From NCBI RefSeq assembly GCF_013415305.1, contig NZ_JACBXU010000005.1, positions 186,001 through 250,000 on the forward strand: DNA of 64,000 nucleotides, given 5' to 3'. The DNA comes from Pantoea sp. WMus005. GTDB taxonomy: Bacteria > Pseudomonadota > Gammaproteobacteria > Enterobacterales > Enterobacteriaceae. Below the pieces are notes generated by a model. That model saw nothing but the letters and a program-made list of their open reading frames with translations. It was not told where the DNA came from and did not search any database. A program made the translations under genes and the position numbers. Of this stretch, positions 18,288-27,437 are shown piece after piece; position 1 is the first letter of the stretch; every line of letters begins with the position of its first letter.

Positions 18288-19289
18288 ATGAAACCCATCG
18301 TTTTCAGCGGCGCACAGCCGTCCGGCGAACTGACCATCGGCAACTATATGGGAGCGCTGCGTCAGTGGGTGCAGATGCAGGATGATTTCCACTGCATATA
18401 TTGCATCGTTGATTTGCACGCGATTACCGTGCGTCAGGATCCTGCTGCACTGCGTAAAGCGACGCTGGACACGCTGGCGCTCTATCTGGCCTGTGGTATC
18501 GACCCGCAAAAAAGCACCATCTTTGTTCAGTCGCATGTGCCAGAGCATACGCAGCTGAGCTGGATCCTGAACTGCTACGCCTATTTCGGCGAACTGAGCC
18601 GCATGACGCAGTTCAAGGATAAATCAGCGCGTTACGAAGAGAACATTAACGCCGGTCTGTTTGACTACCCGGTGCTGATGGCCGCTGACATTCTGCTTTA
18701 TCAGACTAATCAGGTGCCGGTGGGTGAAGATCAGAAGCAGCATCTGGAGCTGAGCCGCGATATCGCGCATCGCTTCAATGCGATCTATGGCGATATCTTC
18801 CGGGTGCCAGAGCCATTCATTCCAAAATCCGGCGCACGCGTGATGTCGCTGCTGGAGCCGACCAAAAAAATGTCCAAGTCTGATGATAACCGTAACAACG
18901 TCATCGGCCTGCTGGAAGATCCTAAAGCGGTCGTGAAGAAGATCAAACGCGCCGTTACGGATTCAGAAGAGCCGCCAGTGGTGCGCTACGACATCAAAGA
19001 GAAAGCGGGCGTCTCTAACCTGCTGGATATTTTGTCTGGCGTAACCGGTAAAACCATCGCCGAGCTGGAGCAGGAATTCGAAGGTAAAATGTATGGCCAT
19101 CTGAAAGGCGCAGTAGCCGATGCCGTGTCGGGCATGCTCTCTGAGCTGCAGGAACGTTATCATAGCTTCCGCAACGATGAAGCCTTGCTGGAGCAGGTCA
19201 TGCGTGATGGCGCGGCGAAAGCACGTGCACAGGCGCAGGAAACGCTGAAGAAGGTTTATCAGGCGGTAGGTTTTGTCGCGATGCCGTAA
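18288..19289 (+). CDS. trpS: Tryptophanyl-tRNA synthetase
   Basis: TrpS charges tRNA-Trp. The 333-residue class I synthetase starts [23 protein letters not shown]. The TIGN segment is the HIGH-like motif, and KMSKSDDN is the KMSKS motif (about 195-202). The ATG at 18288 gives the family start; a longer frame reaching back into gph was rejected. A strong intrinsic terminator follows, so it is the last gene of the damX-side transcription unit. Confidence 0.97.
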   Translation: MKPIVFSGAQPSGELTIGNYMGALRQWVQMQDDFHCIYCIVDLHAITVRQDPAALRKATLDTLALYLACGIDPQKSTIFVQSHVPEHTQLSWILNCYAYFGELSRMTQFKDKSARYEENINAGLFDYPVLMAADILLYQTNQVPVGEDQKQHLELSRDIAHRFNAIYGDIFRVPEPFIPKSGARVMSLLEPTKKMSKSDDNRNNVIGLLEDPKAVVKKIKRAVTDSEEPPVVRYDIKEKAGVSNLLDILSGVTGKTIAELEQEFEGKMYGHLKGAVADAVSGMLSELQERYHSFRNDEALLEQVMRDGAAKARAQAQETLKKVYQAVGFVAMP

Positions 19290-19309
19290 TGGCTGAACAG
19301 ACAAAAAGG

Positions 19310-19340
19310 ACGGCGGGCTTTGTGCCCGCCGTTTTTATTT
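19310..19340. terminator. Intrinsic terminator after trpS, facing cysG
   Basis: The stem ACGGCGGGC/GCCCGCCGT (9 bp, 5-base loop) is followed by TTTTTATTT on the plus strand. The A-rich side upstream gives a shorter T-run for the convergent cysG transcript, so it may serve both genes. Confidence 0.9.
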
Positions 19341-19346
19341 GCCGGT

Positions 19347-20711
19347 TCAGAACCAGCGCAGGCTGTCGCGCAGACTCACCACGCTGCCGATGATCATCAG
19401 GCTGGGACTGATCACCTGTCCGGCTAACATTTCCAGCTCGCTCAGTGTCCCGGTGACGACCCGCTGACGCGTGCTTGTGCCGTTTTCCACCAGCGCCACC
19501 GGCATATCGCCGCGCATCCCGTGCTTTATTAACTGCTGCTGAATCTCTCCGGCCTGTGCCAGCCCCATATAAAACACCAGCGTCTGCTGTTCTGCCGCCA
19601 GCGTCTGCCAGGCGAGCGTGCCCGTTTTCTGCAGATGCCCGGTAACCAGCCTCACGCTCTGCGCATGATCGCGGTGTGTCAGGGGAATACCGCTGTAGGC
19701 CGCACAGCCTGAAGCAGCAGTAATCCCCGGCACCACGCTGAATGGAATCTGCAACTGCGCCAGCGCCTCCAGCTCTTCACCGCCGCGACCAAAGATAAAG
19801 GGATCGCCGCCTTTCAGTCGCACCACGCGCTTTCCGCGCTGCGCCTGGTCGCAGAGCAACTGGTTGATCTCATCCTGTGGCACGCAGTGATGTCCTGCCC
19901 GTTTCCCGACAAAGATGCGTTCAGCATCGCGGCGCACCAGGTTCAGGATCTCTTCGGAGACCAGCCGGTCATAAACGATCACATCCGCCTGCTGGATCAG
20001 CTGAAGGCCTTTGAGGGTGAGTAATCCGGCATCGCCCGGACCGGCACCGACCAGTGCCACTTCACCCTGCTGAACAGGATCTGCGCTAAAAAGTGCATCG
20101 GTAATCTGTTCCGCACGTTCGCCGTCGCCGTTAGCCAGGGTCTGGGCGAGCCGCTCGCTGTTAAAAAATCGCTCCCAGAAGTGACGTCGGGCATTGATGG
20201 CGTTGAACTGCTTTTTTACCCGCTCGCGCAGGGTGCCCGCCCGCTGCGCCAGCTGGCCCAGATGCTGCGGCAGCATCGCCTCCAGCTTTTCCCGCAACAG
20301 ACGTGCCAGCACCGGCGCACGTCCACCGGAAGAGACGGCGACCATCAGCGGGGAGCGGTCAATGATCGACGGCATAATGGCGCTGGCCTGCTGCGGCGCA
20401 TCCACCAGATTGCAGAAAATCTGCTGTTTTTCAGCTGCTTCCGCCACCTGCTGATTGACTGCGTCATCATTTGTCGCGGCGACCACCAGCCAGCAGCCGG
20501 TCAGCCACTCAGGATCGAAATGCCCGGGCAGCAGCGTGATGGCTTTCTGCTGCGCCCATTCCCGGAAGGTGGGGGAGAAATCAGGGGCACCAACCCAGAG
20601 CCCGGTGCCAGCTTCCAGCAGCAGGCGTGCTTTTCGCTCAGCCACGTCACCCGCGCCGACCAGCAGGCAGCGTCGGCCCTGCAGGCGGCAGAACAAGGGG
20701 AAGTAGTCCAT
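19347..20711 (-). CDS. cysG: Siroheme synthase CysG (dehydrogenase/ferrochelatase plus uroporphyrinogen-III methyltransferase)
   Basis: CysG makes siroheme, the cofactor of nitrite and sulfite reductases. The 454-residue product has two fused parts. Residues 1 to about 215 form the precorrin-2 dehydrogenase and ferrochelatase, with the NAD-binding [21 protein letters not shown] segment. From about 216 on is the uroporphyrinogen-III methyltransferase, with [41 protein letters not shown] and [10 protein letters not shown]. It lies just after nirD on the same strand, so its product can serve the NirBD reductase. A hairpin with a T-run separates the two genes. Confidence 0.97.
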   Translation of the reverse strand: MDYFPLFCRLQGRRCLLVGAGDVAERKARLLLEAGTGLWVGAPDFSPTFREWAQQKAITLLPGHFDPEWLTGCWLVVAATNDDAVNQQVAEAAEKQQIFCNLVDAPQQASAIMPSIIDRSPLMVAVSSGGRAPVLARLLREKLEAMLPQHLGQLAQRAGTLRERVKKQFNAINARRHFWERFFNSERLAQTLANGDGERAEQITDALFSADPVQQGEVALVGAGPGDAGLLTLKGLQLIQQADVIVYDRLVSEEILNLVRRDAERIFVGKRAGHHCVPQDEINQLLCDQAQRGKRVVRLKGGDPFIFGRGGEELEALAQLQIPFSVVPGITAASGCAAYSGIPLTHRDHAQSVRLVTGHLQKTGTLAWQTLAAEQQTLVFYMGLAQAGEIQQQLIKHGMRGDMPVALVENGTSTRQRVVTGTLSELEMLAGQVISPSLMIIGSVVSLRDSLRWF

Positions 20712-20722
20712 CAGAGATCCTT

Positions 20723-20745
20723 AAAAAAGCCCGCAGAGGCGGGCT
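20723..20745 (-). terminator. Intrinsic terminator or attenuator between nirD and cysG
   Basis: Read leftward it is AGCCCGC, loop CTCT, GCGGGCT, then a run of T ending about 12 bases before the cysG ATG. It should stop part of the nirBD transcripts before cysG. The cysG ribosome site AAGGA overlaps the region just past the T-run. Confidence 0.8.
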
Positions 20746-20756
20746 GTTGACGGGCG

Positions 20757-21083
20757 TTACAGGCAGACTTCGATCTGTCCGGCATTGACGCGCACTGGCC
20801 AGGACGCCACGGAGCGCGTTTCATCCTCCATGCAGAGGCCATCGCAGAGGCGAAAATGCTGCTTTTTCAACGGGCTGGCCACCCAGAGCGCATCCTGATG
20901 TTCGGCAATAATGCCGCGTGACAGCACACTGGCATCGGCAAACGGGTCGATATTGCTGATCGCATAGAGCTGTTCATCATCGCGTGGACGGAAGATAGCC
21001 ACCTGCTGGCCTTTGACCAGCGCGCAGACGCCCGTGGCGGGCAGGATCTGTGTAAGCGGGCACACTGGATTCCACTGGCTCAT
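20757..21083 (-). CDS. nirD: Nitrite reductase (NADH) small subunit
   Basis: NirD is the small subunit of the cytosolic NADH-dependent nitrite reductase that makes ammonium. The 108-residue product has the Rieske-like fold of this family but no Rieske cysteine-histidine cluster, as is normal for NirD. Segments such as YAISNIDPFADASVLSRGI and LKKQHFRLCDGLC match E. coli NirD. Its ATG overlaps the nirB stop (ATGA), so the two are translationally coupled. Confidence 0.96.
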   Translation of the reverse strand: MSQWNPVCPLTQILPATGVCALVKGQQVAIFRPRDDEQLYAISNIDPFADASVLSRGIIAEHQDALWVASPLKKQHFRLCDGLCMEDETRSVASWPVRVNAGQIEVCL

Positions 21084-23620
21084 GATTCGGTCTCCTCAAT
21101 CAGGGTCACGGCAATACGTTCTTCGGGGCGTGCCGGGCGATGCTGGGCACGCTCTGCCACCCGCTGCACAGCAGGATCGCGCTGCGGCGAGTTGATAAAG
21201 TGGGCGAAGCGTGTCAGGTGGTCTTTATCTTCCAGCGTGGCCTGCCATTCACAGCTGACGCTGGCGCGCAGCTGTGCCAGTTGCTGTTCCATCTGGCTGT
21301 TGAGGCCGAGTTTGTCATCCACGATCACGTTGCGCAGATAGTCGATGCCGCCTTCCAGACTCTCCAGCCACAGCGAAGTGCGCTGCAGGCGGTCGGCGGT
21401 GCGGATATAGAACATCATGAAACGGTCGAGATAGGTGACCAGCGTCTGCTGATCGAGATCGGCCGCCAGCAGATCGCCGTGGCGCGGTTTCATGCCGCCG
21501 TTGCCGCAGACGTAAAGGTTCCACCCTTTTTCGGTGGCGATAATGCCGACATCTTTACCCTGGGCTTCCGCACATTCACGGGTGCAGCCAGAGACGCCAA
21601 ATTTCATTTTGTGTGGTGTGCGGATGCCTTTGTAGCGGTTCTCCAGCATCACGCCAAAGCCGAGGCTGTCGCCCACGCCGTAACGGCACCAGGCGCTGCC
21701 AACGCAGGTTTTCGCCATACGCAGCGCCTTGGCATAAGCCTGACCGGTTTCAAATCCGGCATCGATCAGCTGTGACCAGATAGCGGGCAGATCGTCTTTC
21801 TGCGCGCCAAACAGACCGATGCGCTGAGAGCCGGTAATTTTGGTGTAGAGCTGGTAGCGTTCGGCGATATCGCCAATCACCTTCAGGCCCTGTGGCGTGA
21901 TTTCACCGCCAGGCGAACGCGGGATCACCGAATAGGTGCCATCTTTCTGGATATTACCCAGATAGAGGTCGTTGCTGTCCTGCAACGGCGCGTGCTGTGG
22001 CTTGAGCACATACTCATTCCAGCAGGACGCGAGCAGTGAGCCAACCGCAGGTTTACAGACTTCACAGCCATAACCCTGACCATAGCGGGCCAGCAGTTCG
22101 TCAAAGGTTTTGATCTCTTCAAACTGAATCAGATGGTAAAGCTCCTGACGGGACCAGGCGAAGTGCGCGCAAAGATGGTTATTGACCTCAATGCCCTGAC
22201 GGCTGAGTTCGCTGTTAAGCACCTGAGTGATCAGAGGAATACAGCCACCGCAGCCCGTGCCTGCACGGGTACTGTTTTTCAGCGCCGCCACGGTGTGACA
22301 GCCGCCCTGAACCGCCTTGATGATGTCGCCTTTGCTGACGTCGAAGCAGGAGCAGATTTGCGCACTATCTGGCAGGGAATCAACGCCGATGGCGGGTTTA
22401 TTTCCACTGCCCGCCGGCAGAATCAACGCTTCCGGATTAGCGGGCAGCGGAATGGCATTCAGCGCCAGTTGCAGCAGGTTGCCATAGTCGCTGGTGTCGC
22501 CCACCAGCACGGCACCCAGCAGGGTTTTCTGATCTTCGCTGATAATCAGGCGCTTGTAGACGGATTTGCCTTCATCCAGCCAGACTACGCTGCGCGCGCC
22601 TGGCGTAGTGCCGCGCGCATCACCAATGCCGCCGACATCGACACCCAGCAGCTTGAGTCTGGCGCTCATGTCCGCGCCGGTAAACGCATTGTCACGGCCC
22701 AACAGATGGTCGCTGGCGACCTGTGCCATTTTGTAACCCGGTGCCACCAGACCGTAGATGCGATGCTGCCAGGCCGCGCACTCACCGATGGCGTAAATGG
22801 CGGGATCGCTGGTCCGGCACTGGTCATCAATGGCGATGCCGCCGCGCGGACCCAGCGTTAATCCACACTGCTTCGCCAGTTTGTCCTGCGGACGAATACC
22901 GGTAGAGAAGACGATGAAATCGACTTCCAGCGCGCTGCCATCGGCAAACTGCAGTGTTTTACCGCCATGCTCGTGGTGCACAATCTGCTGAGTATTTTTG
23001 CTGGTGTGGACCCGCACACCCATCTGCTCAATCTTGCGACGCAACTGTTCACCGCCTTGCTGATCGAGCTGTTCTGCCATCAGCACGGGCGCAAACTCAA
23101 TGACGTGGGTTTCAATGCCCAGATTTTTCAGTGCACCCGCGGCTTCCAGTCCCAACAGACCGCCGCCAATTACCGCACCGCGTTTGCTGCGGCGTGAGCA
23201 GGCTTCAATGGCGTTGAGATCTTCGATGGTGCGATAGACAAAGCAGTCGCTACCTTCAGCACCGTTAATCGGCGGAATCCACGGATAAGATCCCGTAGCA
23301 AAAATCAGCGTGTCGTAGTGAACGGCGCGACCGGTGCTGGAGTGGATGAGCTTCTCATCACGGTTAATGGTGATGGCGCGCTCGCCCAGCAGCAGATTGA
23401 CCTGATGCTTGTCGTAATAGCCTTCACGGACCAATGACAGTTCTTCAGCCGTGTGGTGAGAAAAGTAGGCGGACAGGTGGACACGATCGTAGGCGACGCG
23501 GGGTTCTTCACAAAAGACGGTCAGCGAAAACAGGTTGGGTTCTGCTTTCTCAAGTAACTCTTCTATGAAGCGGTGGCCGACCATGCCGTTACCGATAACG
23601 ACGACATTGTGCTTGCTCAT
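21080..23620 (-). CDS. nirB: Nitrite reductase (NADH) large subunit
   Basis: NirB is the catalytic subunit that reduces nitrite to ammonium with NADH. The 846-residue product has an N-terminal FAD/NAD module (VVIGNGMVGHRF, then GGGLLGLEAAGAL), a BFD-like [2Fe-2S] domain (CSCFDVSKGDII with downstream GTGCGGC), and a C-terminal siroheme/[4Fe-4S] reductase domain. The cluster cysteines there are seen as CX5C in CVGSAWC and CX3C in CTREC. It is the first gene of nirB-nirD-cysG. The promoter region shows FNR and NarL/NarP sites, so expression should need anoxia and nitrate or nitrite. The formate/nitrite channel gene nirC is absent. Confidence 0.97.
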   Translation of the reverse strand: MSKHNVVVIGNGMVGHRFIEELLEKAEPNLFSLTVFCEEPRVAYDRVHLSAYFSHHTAEELSLVREGYYDKHQVNLLLGERAITINRDEKLIHSSTGRAVHYDTLIFATGSYPWIPPINGAEGSDCFVYRTIEDLNAIEACSRRSKRGAVIGGGLLGLEAAGALKNLGIETHVIEFAPVLMAEQLDQQGGEQLRRKIEQMGVRVHTSKNTQQIVHHEHGGKTLQFADGSALEVDFIVFSTGIRPQDKLAKQCGLTLGPRGGIAIDDQCRTSDPAIYAIGECAAWQHRIYGLVAPGYKMAQVASDHLLGRDNAFTGADMSARLKLLGVDVGGIGDARGTTPGARSVVWLDEGKSVYKRLIISEDQKTLLGAVLVGDTSDYGNLLQLALNAIPLPANPEALILPAGSGNKPAIGVDSLPDSAQICSCFDVSKGDIIKAVQGGCHTVAALKNSTRAGTGCGGCIPLITQVLNSELSRQGIEVNNHLCAHFAWSRQELYHLIQFEEIKTFDELLARYGQGYGCEVCKPAVGSLLASCWNEYVLKPQHAPLQDSNDLYLGNIQKDGTYSVIPRSPGGEITPQGLKVIGDIAERYQLYTKITGSQRIGLFGAQKDDLPAIWSQLIDAGFETGQAYAKALRMAKTCVGSAWCRYGVGDSLGFGVMLENRYKGIRTPHKMKFGVSGCTRECAEAQGKDVGIIATEKGWNLYVCGNGGMKPRHGDLLAADLDQQTLVTYLDRFMMFYIRTADRLQRTSLWLESLEGGIDYLRNVIVDDKLGLNSQMEQQLAQLRASVSCEWQATLEDKDHLTRFAHFINSPQRDPAVQRVAERAQHRPARPEERIAVTLIEETES

Positions 23621-23650
23621 TTTGGCCTCAAATTTGCGATATCTGCGGCT

Positions 23651-23720
23651 ACAATAGCGCGCCCTTTCTGGCGCTTATTGATATACATCAATCACGACCC
23701 TATATACCTATTAAGAGGTA
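23651..23720 (-). promoter_or_regulatory. nirB promoter with FNR and NarL/NarP sites
   Basis: An FNR box, TTGATATACATCAA, lies at 23678-23691 and is a perfect match to TTGAT-N4-ATCAA. A 7-2-7 NarL/NarP palindrome, TACCTAT-TA-AGAGGTA, lies at 23705-23720. Their centres are 28 bp apart, the same spacing as in E. coli nirB, where they sit at -41.5 and -69.5. That places the start of transcription near 23643. A -10-like TATTGT (plus positions 23651-23656, read leftward) lies where it should. Confidence 0.88.
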
Positions 23721-23841
23721 TATATTTGATTTTAATTAAGTTTATCCGTAAGGGCTAACCTGCTGAATATCCTGCATTGCCGCGTGAGGTATGAATCGTG
23801 CTAGTTTTAACCCCACAGGTTAACTGGATAAGGAATCAGCC

Positions 23842-25119
23842 ATGCTGTCACCCAAGTGGATCAATAATGTGCGTCTACCCTGGCGGGAAGGTTTGTGGCA
23901 AATCGAAATCGCCGACGGAAAAATAGCCCGAATTTCAGCTCAGCCGCAGCAGCCTTCACCGGTGCAACAATCGCTGGATGGCGAGGGCGGCCTGGCCTGC
24001 GCGCCCTTTATTGAGCCACATATTCATCTGGATACCACCCAGACGGCGGGTGAACCGGCATGGAACCAGTCCGGGACGCTGTTTGAAGGGATTGAGCGCT
24101 GGGCCGAACGCAAGGCGCTACTCAGCCACGAAGATGTTAAACAACGGGCATTGCAGACGCTGAAGTGGCAGATCGCCAACGGCATTCAGTTTGTCCGCAC
24201 CCACGTTGACGTGTCAGACCCGTCACTGACGGCGCTGAAAGCGATGCTGGAAGTGAAAGCAGAGATGGCGCCATGGATCACCCTGCAGATTGTGGCGTTT
24301 CCTCAGGAAGGCATTCTCTCTTATCCCAACGGCGAAGCGTTGCTGGAGGAGGCGTTGCGGCTGGGCGCAGATGTGGTTGGCGCGATTCCGCATTACGAAT
24401 TCACCCGCGAATATGGCGTCGAGTCGCTGCATAAAACCTTTGCGCTGGCTAACCGCTACGACCGGCTGATCGATGTTCACTGCGATGAGATCGATGATGA
24501 ACAGTCGCGCTTTGTGGAAACCGTGGCGGCGCTGGCACATCGCGATGGCAACGGTGCACGCGTGACCGCCAGTCATACCACGGCGATGCACTCCTATAAT
24601 GGCGCGTATGCCTCACGGCTGTTCCGGCTGCTTAAACTGTCGGGTATTAACTTTGTCGCCAACCCGCTGGTCAATATCCACCTGCAGGGACGCTTTGACA
24701 CCTATCCTAAGCGGCGCGGGATAACGCGGGTGAAAGAGATGCTGGATGCGGAAATTAACGTCTGCTTCGGCCACGACGATGTGTTTGATCCCTGGTATCC
24801 GCTGGGCACTGCCAATATGCTGCAGGTACTGCATATGGGCTTACATGTCTGTCAGCTGATGGGCTATGAGCAGATCGATGCGGGCCTGGATCTGATTACG
24901 CATAACAGCGCGAAGACGATGCAGCTGTCAGGCTATGGCATTCAGAGCGGCAACGAGGCCAGTCTGATTATTCTGCCGGCAGAAAGCGGTTTTGATGCGG
25001 TGAGAAGGCAGGTTCCGGTGCGCTATTCGGTGCGTCGCGGCGTGGTGGTTGCAGAGACAAAGCCCGCAGAAAGCGAAATTTACTGGCGGGAACGGGAGCG
25101 CATCGACTTCCGGCGGTAA
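23842..25119 (+). CDS. codA: Cytosine deaminase
   Basis: CodA hydrolyses cytosine to uracil and ammonia. The 425-residue amidohydrolase closely matches E. coli CodA. Metal-binding and catalytic segments are [10 protein letters not shown] (His 60 and 62), [11 protein letters not shown], the SHTTAMHSY segment and [11 protein letters not shown]. The start at 23842 has AAGGA upstream. In E. coli codA follows the permease gene codB; here codB is not adjacent, so cytosine must enter through a carrier encoded elsewhere. It is divergent from nirB and converges on tsgA, a position not seen in E. coli, so it is probably an added gene here. Confidence 0.95.
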   Translation: MLSPKWINNVRLPWREGLWQIEIADGKIARISAQPQQPSPVQQSLDGEGGLACAPFIEPHIHLDTTQTAGEPAWNQSGTLFEGIERWAERKALLSHEDVKQRALQTLKWQIANGIQFVRTHVDVSDPSLTALKAMLEVKAEMAPWITLQIVAFPQEGILSYPNGEALLEEALRLGADVVGAIPHYEFTREYGVESLHKTFALANRYDRLIDVHCDEIDDEQSRFVETVAALAHRDGNGARVTASHTTAMHSYNGAYASRLFRLLKLSGINFVANPLVNIHLQGRFDTYPKRRGITRVKEMLDAEINVCFGHDDVFDPWYPLGTANMLQVLHMGLHVCQLMGYEQIDAGLDLITHNSAKTMQLSGYGIQSGNEASLIILPAESGFDAVRRQVPVRYSVRRGVVVAETKPAESEIYWRERERIDFRR

Positions 25120-25124
25120 ACAGC

Positions 25125-25148
25125 AGGGCGGCGATCACTCGCCGCCCT
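25125..25148. terminator. Hairpin between convergent codA and tsgA
   Basis: A perfect 9-bp stem AGGGCGGCG/CGCCGCCCT with a 6-base loop fills the 35-bp gap between the two stop codons. T-runs are weak on both sides, so termination strength is uncertain. Confidence 0.6.
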
Positions 25149-25154
25149 GAATGA

Positions 25155-26333
25155 TTAATGCATGACGTGACCGTGAGTACGATGACGGCTGACAAAGCCG
25201 AGCAGGGCACACATCACAAACACCACGGCGTAGAGCGCGTTAGCCGTCGCCAGTGCGGTATGCACACCACTTTTCTCAACGATAGGCGCCGTGACCACAA
25301 AGGTCAGCATGGTGCCGACGGTACCGCAGGTCAGGATGAAGTTCACCAGTTTCGGTGACGCGACCCTGGTCTGCAGCGAGCCGAGCGTGATGATGGTGGT
25401 GTAAATCGCGCTGGAGCTGAAGCCCAGCACCATGATGATCCACTTCAGCATGCTGGCATCACTGCTGCTGACAAACCAGTACATCAGCACGGTTGCCAGA
25501 CCCGCCAGCACCATCAGAATGCGTTGCAGATCGAAGAAGCGCAGCAGGAAGCTGAAGGCCCACATGCCGACCATATAAGCCGTCCAGAAGCTGCCCACCA
25601 GTTGTCCGGCGTCATTGATGTTCATGCCCATGACTTTCGTGGCATATTCTGGCACCCAGGAGATAAAGCCGAGCTGGCCCAGAATGTAGCAGAGTGCCGC
25701 GACAGCCAGCAGCAGCACGCCCACACCCCATTTTTCTTTCTCAACGGTCGGGCTGTTTTCAGGCTTACGCAGCACCGGGAACTCGACAAACAGCGTCATG
25801 ATAAAGATGGCGACGTAGATAAAGCCGATGCAGACGTAGACCCAGTACCACGGCAGCTGACGCGCCAGCAGAACCCCTGCCAGTACCGGAAACAGCGTAC
25901 CCGCCATGCTGAAGAAGGAGTCGGTAAACAGCAGGCGTGAACCACGCTGACGGCCTTCATACATGTGGGTGATCAGGAAGGTGCCGATCGACATGGTAAT
26001 GCCGCTGACCACGCCCAGGACAAACATACAGAGCGAGAAAATGGTCAGATCGCGGCTGGTCATCAGCCCGATTATCGCCAGCACCATCAGGACGAAGCCG
26101 AAAATCAGCTGACGTTTCAGTGGCACAATCACCATCAGCCAGGCGTTCAGGAAAACCGCAGCCAGGATGCCGCTGTTGAGGAAGGTGAAGGTGTTACTCA
26201 TGCTGGAAATGGGGATCTGGAAATCTTTTGCGATATCGCCCATTACCATGCCGGTAACGATCACCAGCGCGCCGGTCAGCGCGTAGGAGAAGAAGCTTAT
26301 CCAGGTAAGGCCAATACGATTACGGTTTGTCAT
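25155..26333 (-). CDS. tsgA: MFS transporter TsgA
   Basis: TsgA is a 12-helix major facilitator family protein of the inner membrane with no firmly established substrate; the Salmonella name refers to a tellurite/selenite/gluconate phenotype. The 392-residue product matches E. coli TsgA from [22 protein letters not shown] to the [11 protein letters not shown] tail. I chose the ATG at 26333, which gives the family start, over a frame extending 10 codons further upstream. In E. coli tsgA lies between ppiA and nirB. Here codA separates it from nirB. Confidence 0.94.
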   Translation of the reverse strand: MTNRNRIGLTWISFFSYALTGALVIVTGMVMGDIAKDFQIPISSMSNTFTFLNSGILAAVFLNAWLMVIVPLKRQLIFGFVLMVLAIIGLMTSRDLTIFSLCMFVLGVVSGITMSIGTFLITHMYEGRQRGSRLLFTDSFFSMAGTLFPVLAGVLLARQLPWYWVYVCIGFIYVAIFIMTLFVEFPVLRKPENSPTVEKEKWGVGVLLLAVAALCYILGQLGFISWVPEYATKVMGMNINDAGQLVGSFWTAYMVGMWAFSFLLRFFDLQRILMVLAGLATVLMYWFVSSSDASMLKWIIMVLGFSSSAIYTTIITLGSLQTRVASPKLVNFILTCGTVGTMLTFVVTAPIVEKSGVHTALATANALYAVVFVMCALLGFVSRHRTHGHVMH

Positions 26334-26438
26334 GTTCTGAACCTGTTGAGAACCGGGTGCCAAAAAGTGTCAGAAAGTGTAAACGGAACTGTGATCTTAA
26401 TAAACAAGCAGTGAAATTACTGATCCATATTTCATGTG

Positions 26439-26460
26439 ATGTGTGATTTTAATCACGTAA
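26439..26460. promoter_or_regulatory. Probable CRP site between tsgA and ppiA
   Basis: TGTGA-TTTTAA-TCACG (core 26442-26457) matches 9 of 10 positions of the CRP consensus half-sites TGTGA and TCACA. It is centred near 26449.5, about 145 bp before the ppiA ATG and 116 bp from the tsgA ATG. ppiA is CRP-controlled in E. coli, which supports the call. Confidence 0.7.
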
Positions 26461-26594
26461 TTGCGGAGGGTTAACGTTTGCTCACCTCATTTGCCCTAAC
26501 AGCGTAAATATAGGTAAAACGCTGGCTCCTGGAATAGAGTCTCTTTACAATCAATCACGTTTTTGTGCCCGCTCTCCCAGGTAAGGAATCTCTC

Positions 26595-27167
26595 ATGTTC
26601 AAACGTACTTTAACAGCGGCTATCACCCTGTTAGCGCTCTCTTCCGTTTCCGCCCAGGCGCTGGCCGCAAAAGGTGACACCCACGTTCTGCTCACCACCT
26701 CCGCCGGCAATATCGAACTCGAACTGAATAACCAAAAAGCGCCGGTCTCTGTGAAAAACTTCGTTGATTACGTCAACAACGGTTTTTACAACAACACTAT
26801 TTTTCACCGCGTGATCCCGGGCTTTATGGTACAGGGTGGTGGCTTCACCACTGACATGCAGCAGAAGCAGACCAACGCGCCGATTAAGAATGAAGCGGAC
26901 AATGGCCTGCGTAACCTTCGCGGCACCATCTCTATGGCGCGTACCGCCGATAAAGACAGTGCGACCAGCCAGTTCTTCCTCAACGTCGCGGATAATGCCT
27001 TCCTCGACCACGGACAGCGTGATTTTGGCTACGCCGTATTTGGTAAGATTGTGAAAGGTCAGGATGTGGTTGAAAAAATTTCTCAGGTGCCGACTAAAGA
27101 TGTGGGTCCTTACCAGAATGTTCCGTCCAGACCGGTAGTTATCCTTTCCGCTAAAGTCCTGCCTTAA
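26595..27167 (+). CDS. ppiA: Periplasmic peptidyl-prolyl cis-trans isomerase A (cyclophilin)
   Basis: PpiA is the periplasmic cyclophilin that speeds proline isomerisation during protein folding. The 190-residue precursor has a signal peptide (about residues 1-24, ending QALA before AKGDTHV). The cyclophilin domain shows [15 protein letters not shown], the GTISMART segment and [10 protein letters not shown]. The start at 26595 has AAGGA 7 bases ahead. The gene lies beside tsgA and upstream of yhfG-fic, as in E. coli. Confidence 0.96.
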   Translation: MFKRTLTAAITLLALSSVSAQALAAKGDTHVLLTTSAGNIELELNNQKAPVSVKNFVDYVNNGFYNNTIFHRVIPGFMVQGGGFTTDMQQKQTNAPIKNEADNGLRNLRGTISMARTADKDSATSQFFLNVADNAFLDHGQRDFGYAVFGKIVKGQDVVEKISQVPTKDVGPYQNVPSRPVVILSAKVLP

Positions 27168-27175
27168 CGCTTTTC

Positions 27176-27197
27176 GTCGCCATCTGCGGATGGCGAC
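27176..27197 (+). terminator. Hairpin after ppiA
   Basis: A 9-bp perfect stem, GTCGCCATC/GATGGCGAC with loop TGCG, starts 8 bp after the ppiA stop. No T-run follows, so it may be a weak or Rho-assisted stop, or an mRNA-stabilising structure. Confidence 0.55.
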
Positions 27198-27266
27198 CGC
27201 CTGCCGCCTCCGGCAAAGCCAGAAATTGCTCTTATACTTAGGGCAAAAACCTGAGCAGGAGGCGGC

Positions 27267-27437
27267 ATGGCGAACAAACTCACCGAAAAACAGAAGGTCA
27301 CCCTGTGGCAACAGCGACGTAGCGCCAGCTATCAGGCCAGCTGCCGGCTGGAAGGCTTCTCATCGAATGAAACCAGCGTCAACAGCGATGATGCAGCCGC
27401 ACGTCTGGCGTCACTGAGGAGGCAATATGGACTCTAA
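27267..27437 (+). CDS. yhfG: YhfG/FicA antitoxin of the Fic toxin
   Basis: This short gene encodes 56 residues starting MANKLTEKQKVTLWQQRR. It matches E. coli YhfG, the small partner that holds Fic inactive. The inhibitory motif of class I Fic antitoxins, (S/T)xxx(E/D)(G/N), is present as SCRLEG at residues 25-30; its glutamate blocks the ATP gamma-phosphate position in known complexes. AGGAGG lies about 6 bases before the ATG. The stop overlaps the fic start by 11 bases, so the antitoxin is made first and the toxin is coupled to it. Confidence 0.9.
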   Translation: MANKLTEKQKVTLWQQRRSASYQASCRLEGFSSNETSVNSDDAAARLASLRRQYGL

